Below the pieces are notes generated by a model. It had not been told where the DNA came from, ran no database searches, and saw only the letters and a program-made list of their open reading frames with translations. Position numbers and translations under genes: made by a program. Shown one piece after another: positions 1 through 10,007 of a stretch of 64,000 nt of DNA. The DNA is taken from NCBI RefSeq assembly GCF_014839805.1, contig NC_051115.1, positions 682,001 to 746,000 of the forward strand, in the 5' to 3' direction. Numbering within the stretch: the first letter of the stretch is position 1; every line of letters begins with the position of its first letter. This DNA is from Manduca sexta (Eukaryota > Arthropoda > Insecta > Lepidoptera > Sphingidae).

Positions 1-40
1 CAAAGTGCATACCATTGCTGCTATGGTTTTAAAATATATA

Positions 41-262
41 ATAATATCAGCCCTGCATTATGTACTGTCTCACTGCACGGGCCTCTTCTACTACTGAGAG
101 GGATTAGGCCTTAGTCCACCACGCTGTAGTGCGAATGCTAGACTTCACACACTTTCAAAATTCCTATTGAGAACTCAATTATGCAGGTTTCCCCACGATG
201 CTTTCCTTCACCGTTAAAGCAAGCGATAATTCACAAAGAATACGCACATAATTTTAGAAGTA
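41..262 (-). repeat. SINE A copy, head-truncated
   Basis: On the + strand it reads tail-first: a TAATATCAGCCCTG-like tail, then the GGATTAGGCCTTAGTCCACC block, then the ACCGTTAAAGCAAGCGATAA block. The tRNA-like head found in complete copies is missing. Confidence 0.85.
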
Positions 263-454
263 AAGTAAAGAATACACACGTAAGTTTAAAATATGCAAGA
301 CGAAAATAATAGAAAACGCCATACCCAAAAAGGCGATGGCGTAACGAGTAACCTACATGCAATATGATAACCAGATGGTCACTCGCTTTTCAAATCTTAG
401 TACCATTTTGGGACGATTTATAGCAACGGGTGACGAGACGAGCATGACGCTATT

Positions 455-738
455 GGTGTTAGGTCTCTCATATGTGAGAGTCGGCCTGGATAGGTACCAC
501 CGCAATGTATTTCTGTCAAGCAGCAGTGTGTAGTCACTGTTGTGTTCCGGTTTGAACATTGTAGCAAGTAACTACTGGACACAAGACTTAACATCTCACG
601 TCTTAGGATGGTGAGTGCAGTGGAATATCAAACAATACTTTGTAATTTGTTGGGTGTTTCTACTGTTTATGGGCGGTCGTATCGCTTACCATCAGGCGAA
701 CGACAAGCTCGTGTCGTCATTCAAAGCAATAAAAAAAG
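455..738 (+). repeat. Interspersed repeat B, near full length
   Basis: Carries the short palindrome CTCATATGTGAG, then GTAGTCACTGTTGTGTTCCG, and ends with CAAAGCAATAAAAAA. About eleven copies or fragments recur in both orientations. It is non-coding, and the A-rich 3' end suggests retroposition, but the family is unclassified. Confidence 0.8.
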
Positions 739-1094
739 GGTAGTTTGAATCTAAAACACCAGTCCATCTGAAATTCGAATTAAGAAATGAGAATCCTTTA
801 CTTCCGTCGCAGTGGACACTCTTGCTCATACTCTAGTTCTTCCAAATTTCATTATAGGCACAAGGTGAAAGTATATATAGAAATTGTGCATATTAAAGCA
901 TATTCGCACGCCTTTCAGCCGACATGGAGGCCGTTTGCCTCTATGGCGGCCATCCAAATACACGACCAGTGTAAGTTGACCCCTGAAATTTACACACCAC
1001 AAAGAAATTGTAGTACTTCGCCTGTTGGATGTTATCACCTTGTAATATTTTGTTATTTCGGTTTTATTAACCATACTCGTCCAGGGTTACAATT

Positions 1095-1180
1095 CATTGG
1101 CTCTATCGTATAATTATACCAGCCCTAAATACTGTTCCACTGCTAGTCTTCGTCTACTGAGAGGGCTTAGCTATTGCTTT
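1095..1180 (-). repeat. SINE A tail fragment, diverged
   Basis: Matches the tail block (ACCAGCCCTAAATACTGTTC and a CTACTGAGAGGGCTTAG-like stretch) and then loses similarity. The unmarked bases between here and the preceding repeat hold no recognisable feature. Confidence 0.5.
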
Positions 1181-1463
1181 AATGTGGCTCTACAAAGTGG
1201 CGTCACTGCTCCTGAAGCCCAAAGAAAGTGCCGACAATATACAAGCATCCCCAGATGATCGCCATAGTCATGTCGGCCGGCATAATTGCTTCTTTACGCT
1301 TCGCTTGAAGGACCCCAAGGATGTTCATACAAGACCCTAACATACCTTCGAAATATTGTAAAACTAGGTTTTGTTGGCTTCGACTGCGTGAATAGTAACT
1401 AAAACACACTGGCGATTTACAGCACCCCCTGAGTGATGCTGGCGCCATCTATTTAAAAACATC

Positions 1464-1635
1464 CCGTAAATTCCTGTGGGAGCTAATTACCGGGATAAAA
1501 AGTAGCCCATGTGTTAAGCCAGGACATGGTGTATCCATGTGCCAAATTCCATCCAAATCCGTTTAGTTGTTTCTGTGTTTACTTCTTACAAACATCCAAA
1601 CATTTTTAGAAACTTGCATTTATAATATTAGTAAA
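1464..1635 (+). repeat. LINE-type 3' end (family H)
   Basis: Shows the order TACCGGGATAAAAAGTAGCC, then CCAAATCCGTTTAGTTGTTT, ending in TTATAATATTAGTAA. This order is typical of non-LTR retrotransposon 3' ends in insects. No coding sequence is attached. Confidence 0.6.
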
Positions 1636-2329
1636 AAAATAAGATTCTTGTGTAGGTTTCCTTGCGCTGTTTTCTTACAAAAGCGAGCGATGATTAACAA
1701 ACAATACAAAACTAAATAAGGAGTGTGAGAGTGCATTAGATTTTGAAGTCATCGGTTTTTATTGCGATGTATAATTATTACAATACAAAGTATTAAAATC
1801 GACTTCGATATATTGTAGCGAGAATAATGTAGCTTACTATTAGACAAAAAAAAAAACAAAATCAGTCCAGTAATTCCAGAAATAGGCACATTCAAATCCT
1901 TTAGATATTACAAGGTTAATTGCATATGATAATAATTAAGAAATCAAGTCAAATATTGCCTGACCTTGAATCTAACTTAGGATCAGTTTCTTCATTGACA
2001 GTAACAGTCAAAGTTATTTTTATCAAAACTGCTTGTGTTGTGGCAACTCTTATAACATTTACTTTAGCGACGATTGTGTTTTGAAAATCTATTTTAGCTG
2101 ATATGTTTATAGTTATTAAAATGTTAGTCACTTAAAACAAGTAAATAGAACAATCAGCTCGTTTTAAAAACTATAAAAGTTGTCGTTGATATACGCTAGG
2201 GCTTCGGCACAAGGTGAGCTAGTACACAGCCTGTCTAGGGCACTAGGTTACCTATACAGGGGACCTAGAAAACGTACATTATTAGTTCTCTTCGATATCT
2301 ATAAATGGTGATTTTGTTTCATGGCTATA
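1636..2329. other. Upstream AT-rich DNA, nothing recognised
   Basis: AT-rich sequence with short chance ORFs only. A weak SINE A remnant (AGGTTTCCTTGCGCTGTTTT) lies near its left end. I see no gene, RNA or complete repeat. Confidence 0.5.
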
Positions 2330-2496
2330 AATACTTTTTAGGTTATAGCTTGTTCGGTTCGAGGTCTCGGAGTCATTCTAAAGTGCTTACGGGGACCACC
2401 ATGGGTTTTTAGTCGGTAAAAATCCGACACACCCCGTCTACCTTACATATGCACGTAAGGGTTCCAAAAGGATTTTCCTCATGAAAAAAAAAAGTT
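2330..2496 (+). repeat. Interspersed repeat J with A-rich 3' end
   Basis: A diverged partner lies at 37076-37262. Both share a GAGGTCTCGGAG-type block, GGTTTTTAGTCGGTAAAA with CCGACACACCC, and end in a run of A. The structure fits a small retroposon of unknown class. Confidence 0.55.
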
Positions 2497-3537
2497 AAAA
2501 CATTTTTTTTACAATGGAGAGACGAGTCAGCATCACGTTTAACTTTGAAAACTAAAACCTTGGAAATTAAGTCCAAAGTTGATCACAGCTCATGCGTCAA
2601 AAAAAGACAGAAGCGCATTTTATTTGGATATTCGTACATTTGCATACGTCAGTTCGGCATCCAGCGCGTTCCTGCAGTCTTTTCAAGTCTTCTTTCTGCT
2701 CAATGCAATCAATGTCTTGGCTTGATGTTGTAGCCACTGTTTTACCACTTGAGACCTTAATGCAGGGTGATACGATTCGCAATTGCTATGCGATGGGTTC
2801 TGGGTCTCACTTGAATTATACTGAGGGTAGAGCTCCTCATCATTTTCTTGTATATCTTTAAATGGTACATGATTCATGCTGAACAAAAATGGACATGCAA
2901 TAAGGTTAGGATTAATTCATTTAATTCTTTTTTTACTTGTTTTTGTTTTGATACGGGATATTGGATCTTAATAGTCCAGACAAAGTATGTATTCTGGGAA
3001 CATAATTTGAAAATTCTTGACTGTTGTTAGGGGATATTATTGCCTATAAACAATGGAATAACTACTCTATTGCTCTCAATTGTCCATATGCCAAGATGCA
3101 TGCAGTATTAGGAAGGTTACTCTTTAATATAAGTATAATAATGTGCATTTTGGATGTATTACTTTTTTAATATAAACTTGCGTATAATGCAAGTAAATAT
3201 TACATTGATAGCATGGCAAGGTCAAAATGGAAACACAATGTTACAATAGATAGTTTCTATTGATAATTGTGATAGGAATCAGGACTTTCATAATTTGAAT
3301 ACAACGCAAAACGATATGAGCGATAACCGACTAATATAGATAAGAAACGATCTCAAACCCATTATGCCGGCGAATTGTATGCTATAATGTTGCAATAATT
3401 ACAGTCGTAAATATAAAACACATTTTAAGGTTATTTTCCTCAACAAAAGAAAATTGAAAACAAAGATGTGATGACCTAAGTTTAACAGCCATTTTATCGT
3501 GGCTTATCAGTCTTTATATGATAGTTGTGGCGAGGGA
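2497..3537. other. Upstream AT-rich DNA, nothing recognised
   Basis: Overlapping ORFs of 60-90 codons occur on both strands, none with a recognisable domain or supporting splice sites. Treated as intergenic sequence 5' of cnc. Confidence 0.45.
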
Positions 3538-4306
3538 TCAAGCTAATTTGGTCGCGTTAGTCAGACCGCCTCGTGCGTCGCTTGCTCGCAGTTCCACGTA
3601 CCGCGCCGTTGCAAGCTGGCGCGTCCTCTCGCGACGTAAACAAAGAAATCGCGAATTTGAATTTCGAACGCGTTCCGTTTGACTTTTGTTTTTTAATTCT
3701 GTTTCATTGATTTTATAAACTGTCATAAACGATTATGTGATTGGCCGCAAAATTTCTTTGTAAACAAAAATATTATATTCGCAATACTTGTATTCTTTAT
3801 TTGACGTCTCGGTCAGCTGTTGAGTGAAATGTTTGTGCGTTTTTAATTTTAGAACGTGTGCACACTGTTGTTTATGTTTTTAAAAAGTATTTTTCGGACT
3901 GTGATAAACAAAGACTTTTTTATTTTTTTTATGCGCACTTTTAGTGTTTTCTGATTATTTGAATTTCGAATAAAACTTTTTCATAACAGAACCTTCTTTC
4001 CGTATCGAATCGTCGATCACGCAAGCGTCTGAAATTTTTTGAATCGAATTATATTAACGTGCCAAGTGGTTTTGGACCTTAGTGATAATACATTACGGTG
4101 CATTTTCCGAACTTTCTCCGATGTAATGTATACCGAGTCAGGGGTTAACTAAATTCGTAAACCCGATTTAATTTTAATGTGTTTAAAAGAAACTGATATT
4201 TGAATTTTAGATTGTCCCGAATCGACGTCAAAGGTGACTTGTTAGAGATTTTTCCGCGAAAAGTGACAATATTGGCCAAGTACCAAAAACCGACTAAAGT
4301 GACTAA

Positions 4307-4354
4307 ATGGCGGGCAAAATGTGTTCAACCCTAGTGCGCGCGGGGAGGAAGTGA
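4307..4354 (+). other. Upstream ORF 1 in cnc leader (15 codons)
   Basis: ATG at 4307 in context CTAAATGG, 15 codons, stop TGA at 4352-4354. It lies in a different frame from the main ORF and ends 137 bases before it. If the leader is transcribed as drawn, it could lower initiation at the CncC start. Confidence 0.4.
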
Positions 4355-4359
4355 CGTCA
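4352..4359. promoter_or_regulatory. CRE-like palindrome TGACGTCA
   Basis: A perfect 8-bp TGACGTCA lies 132 bases before the start codon. CREB/ATF-type bZIP dimers bind this sequence. It overlaps the stop of upstream ORF 1, so it would act from within the leader if functional. Confidence 0.4.
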
Positions 4360-4366
4360 GAGCAAA

Positions 4367-4435
4367 ATGTCTCCAGACAAACGCAAGAGGAGGGTAGAAG
4401 AAGTGAAATTTAGCAAAACAAGGACTCGGATATAG
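4367..4435 (+). other. Upstream ORF 2 in cnc leader (22 codons)
   Basis: ATG at 4367 in context AAAATGT, 22 codons including a basic cluster (MSPDKRKRRVEEVKF), stop TAG at 4433-4435, 56 bases before the main ATG. A basic nascent peptide ahead of a stress transcription factor is suggestive of translational control, but only expression data could show that. Confidence 0.4.
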
Positions 4436-4491
4436 CGGAAGTGGAATATTTTTAATTTCAAGATCTCAGTAGTTCTCTATAATTAGTTAAA

Positions 4492-5544
4492 ATGATTGCT
4501 TTGAAGAAACTTTATGGGGACGAACTCCTGCGCATCGCTCTGGTATTGAGTCTCCTCAAAGTCGACCCCAACGACTATTTGGAAGGAGACACTCAACTCC
4601 TAGCAGGGCTGAACATTTCGAACGGCTCCGACTGGTCCCTCGAGCAGGAAGCTCGGACCCTCATCCGTCCGAGATACGTCCACCCGAAATCTCTCGACAA
4701 CATCCTCATCAACTACGAGAGACAACTGTTTGAAGAGTTGAACTCCCTGGGTCGGTACGGACAGAGTCTGAACAATGCCCGGACATGGCATAATGGGGGA
4801 GCGGTGCATACATATTTATTAAACGTAGCAACCGACGCCGCCCCGCTGGCAGTCGCCAACGAGACCTCAGACCAGGATGTCTCCGCTGATGAGAACGTAG
4901 CGCAGGAAGTCAAAGTCAGCGATGAGTCCGACGTCGAGTCCTCAGACTCAGCGCCAGTGGACTCAGCCGACGCCGTCGTCACGCTCTCAGCAGGCTTTCT
5001 CGAAAACCACACAGACGTTTTCGCTGAAATAGCAACGCGATCGTTCGACGTCAATGAATTTCTTGTTCAGCCTAATATGGATATCAAAAAGGAGCCTGAT
5101 GATATTCTGGACGTCCACGTCAAGAAAGAGACGGATGATGACGTCTTTTACAACGATAATGCGATAGACTACGCACCGTATTTCACAGCGAAGACCGAGA
5201 AGATGGATGTAGAGGAGGATTCTGTTTTTCAACAAAACATGGCGGACTTACAAGATTACGGAGACTTGTTCAATGTTAAAGAGTCGAAACACGATTTGGA
5301 CTTAGATGTGAAACAACAGGAGAATCTAGAACAATATCTAATAGATAATCAGCCGTTGGATGCAGAGGTTTATGAGTTGGCGCCAATGTTTGAAGATGAG
5401 TTGGTTTTGGATGTGAAAAGAGAGAGGGCTAGTACGAGCTTCACTGCTAGTTCTAGCGGTGTCAGCGACATGGATGTACTGTCACCTGATGTCAAGATGG
5501 AGCCTGATGAAGGACATCTCACTGGCGACGAACTGACGCAGGAG
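4492..5544 (+). CDS. cnc: CncC exon 1: NRF1-like N terminus
   Basis: First coding exon (351 codons, phase 0) of cap-n-collar isoform C, the insect NRF1/NRF2 homologue that drives antioxidant and detoxification genes. Residues 11-24 (ELLRIALVLSLLKV) form a hydrophobic segment like the N-terminal homology box 1 that inserts vertebrate NRF1 into the ER membrane. VDPNDYL (24-30) and HPKSLDN (64-70) also resemble NRF1. Four sequons (N41, N44, N123, N172) precede an acidic region with SUMO-type motifs IKKE (198), VKKE (210), VKRE (308) and VKME (334). The start is the first ATG after an in-frame stop at 4480 and has A at -3. The exon ends at a consensus donor, GAG|GTGAGT. Read without splicing, the ORF runs to a stop at 5590-5592. 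GC content is higher than in flanking DNA. Confidence 0.93.
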
Positions 5545-5630
5545 GTGAGTGACAGTAGCAGTAGAATGCACGGTAGTTTTTATTGGTGTTAGTTTGACTG
5601 CGAAATAAAACTATTGAACTAAAAATGAGG

Positions 5631-5833
5631 GTCATTGCTTTGGAGGGAAGTGGACAATTAATATTTCTAACTTCTCCCTATCTATTTGATTATCGTTGCG
5701 GGATAATGACAAATTAGTATTCTCTGAGACTCGGCGAGCTTCACCGCTCGGTGTCATACCATGCCACTGCTGATCCTGGCTTACAGGAGTTGTAGTGGTG
5801 GGTGTGAGAGCGGGAAAGTCTCGAGTATTTGTT
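5631..5833 (+). repeat. Interspersed repeat O
   Basis: An inverted copy lies at 53088-53283. Shared blocks include TGCGGGATAATGACA, GACTCGGCGAGCTTCACCGC and CACAACTCCTG on the opposite strand. It begins about 85 bases after the exon 1 donor. The class is unknown. Confidence 0.7.
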
Positions 5834-5941
5834 AGTGATAAACTAATAGTTAACCAATGCGACTTTTTAAATATCTTCCATAGCCAAATATTAAGTCATT
5901 GACATTACAAATTAAGTCCGACGAATTAAATTGTAATTTAC

Positions 5942-6044
5942 GTATGAATGTCGTGCTAAGGTCTCGGGTTCGTTCCCCGGGTCGGGCAAACTGATTTTGA
6001 GCTTTATTTACATCAGCCCGAAGTTTGAAATTTAGATAGGCAGC
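5942..6044 (+). repeat. SINE I fragment (B-box region)
   Basis: Keeps the tRNA-like B box (GGTTCGTTCCCCGGG) and the following CATCAGCCCGAAGTTTGAAA block. The A-box end is lost. Repeat B abuts its right edge. Confidence 0.6.
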
Positions 6045-6308
6045 TACTGGTGGCAGGTCTCTCATATGTGAGAATCTGAGGTACCACCGCAATGTCTATT
6101 TCTACAGCAGCGTGTAGTCACTGTTGTGTTCCGGTTTGAACATTGTAGCCAGTGTAACTTCTGGACATAATACTTAAAATCTCATGTGTCAGGCGAGTGC
6201 ATTGCAGTACCAATACTTTGTAATTCAAGGTTGGTGTTTCTACTGTTTATCCTATCGCTTACAGGCGAACGGCAAGCTCGTCACGTCATTCAAAGCAATA
6301 AAAAAGGC
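6045..6308 (+). repeat. Interspersed repeat B
   Basis: Near-complete copy running from GGTCTCTCATATGTGAGA to CAAAGCAATAAAAAAGG, with internal deletions relative to the copy at 37968. Confidence 0.8.
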
Positions 6309-6310
6309 CC

Positions 6311-6610
6311 TCTACCATGGGAGGAAATATACAACGAATCCTCTCTCCTCCTCCTCGCATCATAATCCTCATTGCTAAGGGTCGTGATCCCTTGAACATG
6401 AATCTTTATTTTGATTAAGTTGCGCCACCTAATCCTATCTTTAGCATTGTGGAGCGCAACATGAAGTTTGGTGCCAAGCGTGGAGCGGATTTGGTCCGAC
6501 CATCTAGATGGAACATGACCTCTCAGACGTTTGCCAGTCGCCATCAGTTGTTCGAGGTTATGTCCGTCCTTTCTGGCTATGTGACCGAAAAACTCCAATA
6601 CACGGGGCAA
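6311..6610 (-). pseudogene. C-terminal fragment of a LINE reverse transcriptase
   Basis: The reverse strand stays open for about 100 codons and ends in a pattern typical of the C terminus of insect non-LTR endonuclease/reverse-transcriptase ORFs: FGHIARKDGHNLEQLMATGK, then RGHVPSRWSDQIRSTL, then HNAKDRIRWRNLIK. The catalytic reverse-transcriptase core (FADD box) and the endonuclease are absent, so this is a 5'-truncated dead copy. Family assignment comes from recognising the motif order, not from a search. Confidence 0.75.
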
Positions 6611-6694
6611 ACAGATGGTGGAAAGCCTAGACTAATACGCCTCTTCCTACCCATGCTTCAACTAAAAGTGCTCCAGAAGCGATGCTTTCATATA

Positions 6695-7135
6695 ATCCGA
6701 TTGCCAGCTTCCTTTTATGTGGAATCTAATTATCATTAAGCAGCGATAGCCTATTTGGTTGTGGAACGATCTGCCAAGACGAATTTCTGCAAGTTCAAAT
6801 CCCAAGGGCACACACCTCTGACATGTCTAAAAAATTATGTGTGTATTCTTTTTGAATTTATCGTTCGCTTTAACAGTGAAGGAAAACATCGTGAGGAAAC
6901 CTGCACATCTTAGAAGTTTTCTATAGAAATTTTCGAGGCTGTGTGAAGTCTACCAATCCGCACTAGGCCAGCGTGGTGGACTAAGGCCTAATCCCTCTCA
7001 GTAGTAGAGGAGACCCCTGCAACAGAGTGACAGTATTTAATACAGGGCTGATATTATTATTTATTTATCATGAAAACAATTTCCAGACCGCATTCATGAA
7101 TTAGTACCTATATATTGTCGGGTTTCCTTTCGCTA
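6695..7135 (+). repeat. Interspersed repeat D, split by a SINE
   Basis: The left part (GGAATCTAATTATCATTA, ending about 6738) and right part (CAGACCGCATTCATGAATTA, from about 7085) are contiguous in intact D copies such as 28448-28602. The SINE A copy at 6739-7070 separates them, showing D is older. Confidence 0.7.
6739..7070 (+). repeat. SINE A, full-length copy
   Basis: A tRNA-derived head (GCGATAGCCTATTTGGTTG; B box AAGTTCAAATCCC) is followed by the body and a GATATTATTATTT tail. Complete copies are about 320 bp. The family looks like the tRNA-derived SINEs known from noctuid moths, an impression from memory. Confidence 0.88.
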
Positions 7136-7373
7136 CTAAAGTGTTCACTTTCGAAAGGTCTTTGATTTCAAGGTAGAAGTCAAAGGATCGTTGACCTCTT
7201 CAATGATAATTTCTTTTATCATTAATTCGCTATTTAGCAGTGATATGTTATCAATGTCTGCACTGATAAGTATGCCGTAACTGAACGAAAGGTCGTGGGA
7301 TGATCATGGTTTATCAAGGTTTCCTGTATGTGAGGGTCTGATACCACAGTCAGACGGCTTGCTCGTTCGCCTA

Positions 7374-7672
7374 TAATATAACATCAGCCCTGTATTAAAT
7401 ACTGTCCCACTGCTGCACGGGCCTCCCCTACTACTGAGATTAGGCCTTAGTCCACCACGCTAGTGCGGGTAGACTTCACACACCTACGAAATTCCTATAG
7501 AGAACTTCTCAGGTATGCAGGTTTCCTCACGATGTTTTCCTTCACCGTTAAAGCAAGCGATAATTCACAAAGAATACACACATGATTTTAGAAAAGTCAG
7601 AGGTGTGTGCCCTTGGGATTTGAACCTGCGGACATTCGTCTCGCCGTTCCACAAACAACTAGGCTATCGACG
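7374..7672 (-). repeat. SINE A copy
   Basis: Tail-first on the + strand (ACATCAGCCCTGTATTAAAT) through to the tRNA-like head (GTTTGTGGAACGGCGAGACG on the reverse strand). A chance ORF of 62 codons runs through it. Confidence 0.85.
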
Positions 7673-8440
7673 CATCTGTGCTAATAACGAGCTGAAACAT
7701 TAAATATCACTGCCCCACCGATTAGAACTCGAGACCTCAGAGCTGTGGTCTACTGTGCACGCAATACTACGCCACTGAAGCAGTCTGTAGATCAATTGGG
7801 GTAGCTAGGAATGTTCTCTAAGGGGGATAAAAAGATCTCAATGTTTTTAAATAAGGCTCTCACCACGCGAGGCCCTCGTCAGCGCATGCCTTTTTCTTGA
7901 GCGTTGAGCACCCTTAGCTCACCCTGGCTACGATTAGGTATCTTATAAAGGCCAGTAATTCAGGCTAAAATGTCCATACCGCAACACCTTCGTTCACTTA
8001 AAGATTGTGGTACGTAGAACAAAACAGAAAACTCAAAAGCATAAAAAATCTATTTGTAAATACGCGAAATGCGAAATCGATATCACAACAAAGGTCAATA
8101 GTCTATACGCGTGACAGATAACACAATGCGTATGCGCACGCGCGCGGATGCGTAATTCGTATTCGCCTTTTCACCACGTGTATGTTTGTGGCATTGTGCC
8201 AGATTGATTGTTGGAGTTTTTTATGGTATTGTAATAAACGCATGGCAACTGCAATAATAGTGACGCTCTTTACAATCGATTATAAGTTATCGATTTGGGG
8301 AACAAAAATAAATCGATTAGGAATGAGAAACCTAAAAATGAATAAATAATTGTCCTACGTTACAGCCATTCAAGAAATTGGAATTATCTGATTATCAAGT
8401 CATGGGACGGATCATCGATACTAATCACATCGAGTTGAAT
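7673..8440. promoter_or_regulatory. Unique intron 1 block with CpG-rich core
   Basis: Not matched to any repeat family here. The core at about 8040-8230 contains an alternating GCGTATGCGCACGCGCGCGG stretch and a CACGTG E-box (about 8176). Its GC/CpG content is well above its surroundings, so an enhancer is plausible but unproven. Confidence 0.3.
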
Positions 8441-8442
8441 GC

Positions 8443-8640
8443 CTCGGTGGCTTAGTTGTAATTATACACGGTGCGATTGCGACTACTGCGCTGAGGTCCT
8501 GGGTTCGAATCCCGGGTCGGGCCAAAATAATTGTGACTGGGTTTTTCCATCTTAAAAAACATTACTCAGTCGCAGCTCGGAGTCAGGCAGTTGGTGGTGT
8601 GATACCCCCGTGCCGTGGCACGTAAAGCCGTTGGTCGTGC
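8443..8640 (+). repeat. SINE I2, tRNA-derived head and body
   Basis: Starts with a tRNA-like A box (TGGCTTAGTTGTA) and a strong B box (GGTTCGAATCCCGGG), followed by an ACTCAGTCGCAGCTCGGAGT body. It has no acceptor-stem complementarity, so it is not a working tRNA gene. Confidence 0.8.
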
Positions 8641-9010
8641 TGATCTCTCCGGTCATGTCGTCTCACCGGACTATGAGAAGGAACAGAGAGTGCTGTGTAT
8701 TGCACATTTGTGCGCTATAATATCTCCTGCTGATCCCTCTCCGGTCATGTCGTCTCACCGGACTATGAGAAGGAACAGAGACTGCTGTGTATTGCACACA
8801 CTCGTGCACTATAATATCTCCTGCTGATCTCTCTCCGGTCATGTCGTCTCACCGGACTATGAGAAGGAACAGAGACTGCTGTGTATTGCACACACTCGTG
8901 CACTATAATATCTCCTGCTGATCTCTCTCCGGTCATGTCGTCTCACCGGACTATGAGAAGGAACAGAGAGTGCTGTGTATTGCACATTTGTGCGCTATAA
9001 TATCTCCTGC
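8641..9010 (+). repeat. Four tandem ~94-bp monomers
   Basis: Monomers start at 8641, 8731, 8825 and 8919 (90, 94, 94 and 92 bp). Each runs from TGATCTCTCTCCGGTCATGT to CTATAATATCTCCTGC. In the copies at 32360, 49035 and 57733 this 3' segment of SINE I2 is present once, so it has been amplified locally. Monomers 2 and 3 are almost identical. Confidence 0.9.
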
Positions 9011-9221
9011 GTGATCTCCGTTGAGATTGGCCGCAGTGGCCGTCTAAGAGGATTTTATTTCAACCACATCACTTTTTGTGACGCAGTATAGCGTACGCTA
9101 AGACGCAAATGTAAAACACGTGCAACTTTCGTTTTCGAAAACAACTTTGTTGCAACACCAATTATGTATTTCACTGTAGTTATTTGGAAAATGTAATTCA
9201 CACACTTATTCTCGAAAGGGT

Positions 9222-9750
9222 ATAATAATATAAGCCGTGTATTATATACTGTCCCACTGCACGGGCCTCCTCTACTACTAAGAGGGATTAGGCCTTAGTC
9301 CACCACGCTGTAGTGCGGGTAGACTTCACACTAATATCAGCCCTGTATTATATACTGTCCCATTGCACGGGCCTCCTCTACTCCTGAGAGGGATTAGGCC
9401 TTAGTCCACCACGCTGTAGTGCGGATTGGTAGACTTCACACTAATATCAGTCCTGTATTATATACTATCCCATTGCACGGGCCTCCTCTACTCCTGAGAG
9501 GGATTAGGCCTTAGTCCACCACGCTGTAGTGCGGGTAGGGATAGGCAGACTTTACACACCCTCGAAAATTCCTATAGAGAATTTCTCAGGTGTGCAGCTT
9601 TCCTCACGGTGTTTTCTTTCACCGTTAAAGCAAGCGATAATTCATTACAAACATTTTAGAAAAGTCAGAGGTGTGTTTGGGTTTTGAACCTGCGGACATT
9701 CATCTCGGCAGTCCGTTCCACAACCAACTAGGCTATCGTCGCTTTTTACA
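9222..9750 (-). repeat. SINE A with triplicated tail segment
   Basis: The tail block (from TAATATCAGCCCTGTATTAT to AGACTTCACAC) occurs three times in direct order, with units near 9222, 9331 and 9441. It is then followed once by the rest of the SINE and its head. Copies two and three share the variant CTACTCCTGAGAGGG, so the last duplication postdates that change. Confidence 0.88.
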
Positions 9751-9891
9751 TTTTACAATTCCATAAAATTCAAAAACATTTTTAGCTATTGGCAGTCCGT
9801 TCTACGCAGATTCTCAAACATTTCAGAATAAATGTAATAATTTAATTTATTTAATATATCGTCGGTTAAAAAGCATTAGACTTAAGCGACA

Positions 9892-9970
9892 TTCAGTTTC
9901 ATACATATTTAAAATCAGCACTTATTTTTTTTAACGTAATTAAGGATTTTCGAAAAAAAAAATCGCTTAA
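9892..9970. mobile_element. MITE M, short deletion derivative
   Basis: Bounded by TTAAGCGACATT and a terminal AATCGCTTAA. The interior TTAAAATCAGCACTTATTTT matches part of the longer M copy at 11498 in reverse. The TTAA ends recall piggyBac-type target duplications. Confidence 0.6.
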
Positions 9971-10007
9971 GTCAATTTGCCTTTCAACCTTAATATATAT
10001 ATTCTGA

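Larger units (their letters stand above)
3538..4491 (+). promoter_or_regulatory. cnc: Candidate cnc promoter and 5' leader
   Basis: A GC-rich, CpG-containing block (about 3541-3680) precedes an AT-rich stretch leading directly to the CncC start codon. No repeat family occurs here, unlike nearly all surrounding DNA, which is expected for a retained promoter and 5' UTR. A transcription start is plausible near the TCGGTCAGCTGTTGAGTG stretch (about 3810-3830). An in-frame stop at 4480-4482 rules out upstream in-frame extension of the ORF in this exon. No canonical TATA box is evident. The exact start and any 5' UTR intron cannot be fixed from sequence alone. Confidence 0.5.

Noticed and set aside
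787..1113. 108-codon + strand ORF
   Set aside because: No motif, overlaps an opposing ORF, low-complexity composition and no flanking splice or start signals.
8443..8525. Possible tRNA gene
   Set aside because: A and B boxes are present but there is no acceptor-stem pairing, and the sequence continues into a SINE body.
8641..9010. CRISPR-like array
   Set aside because: The units are contiguous 94-bp tandem repeats without unique spacers, in an insect genome.
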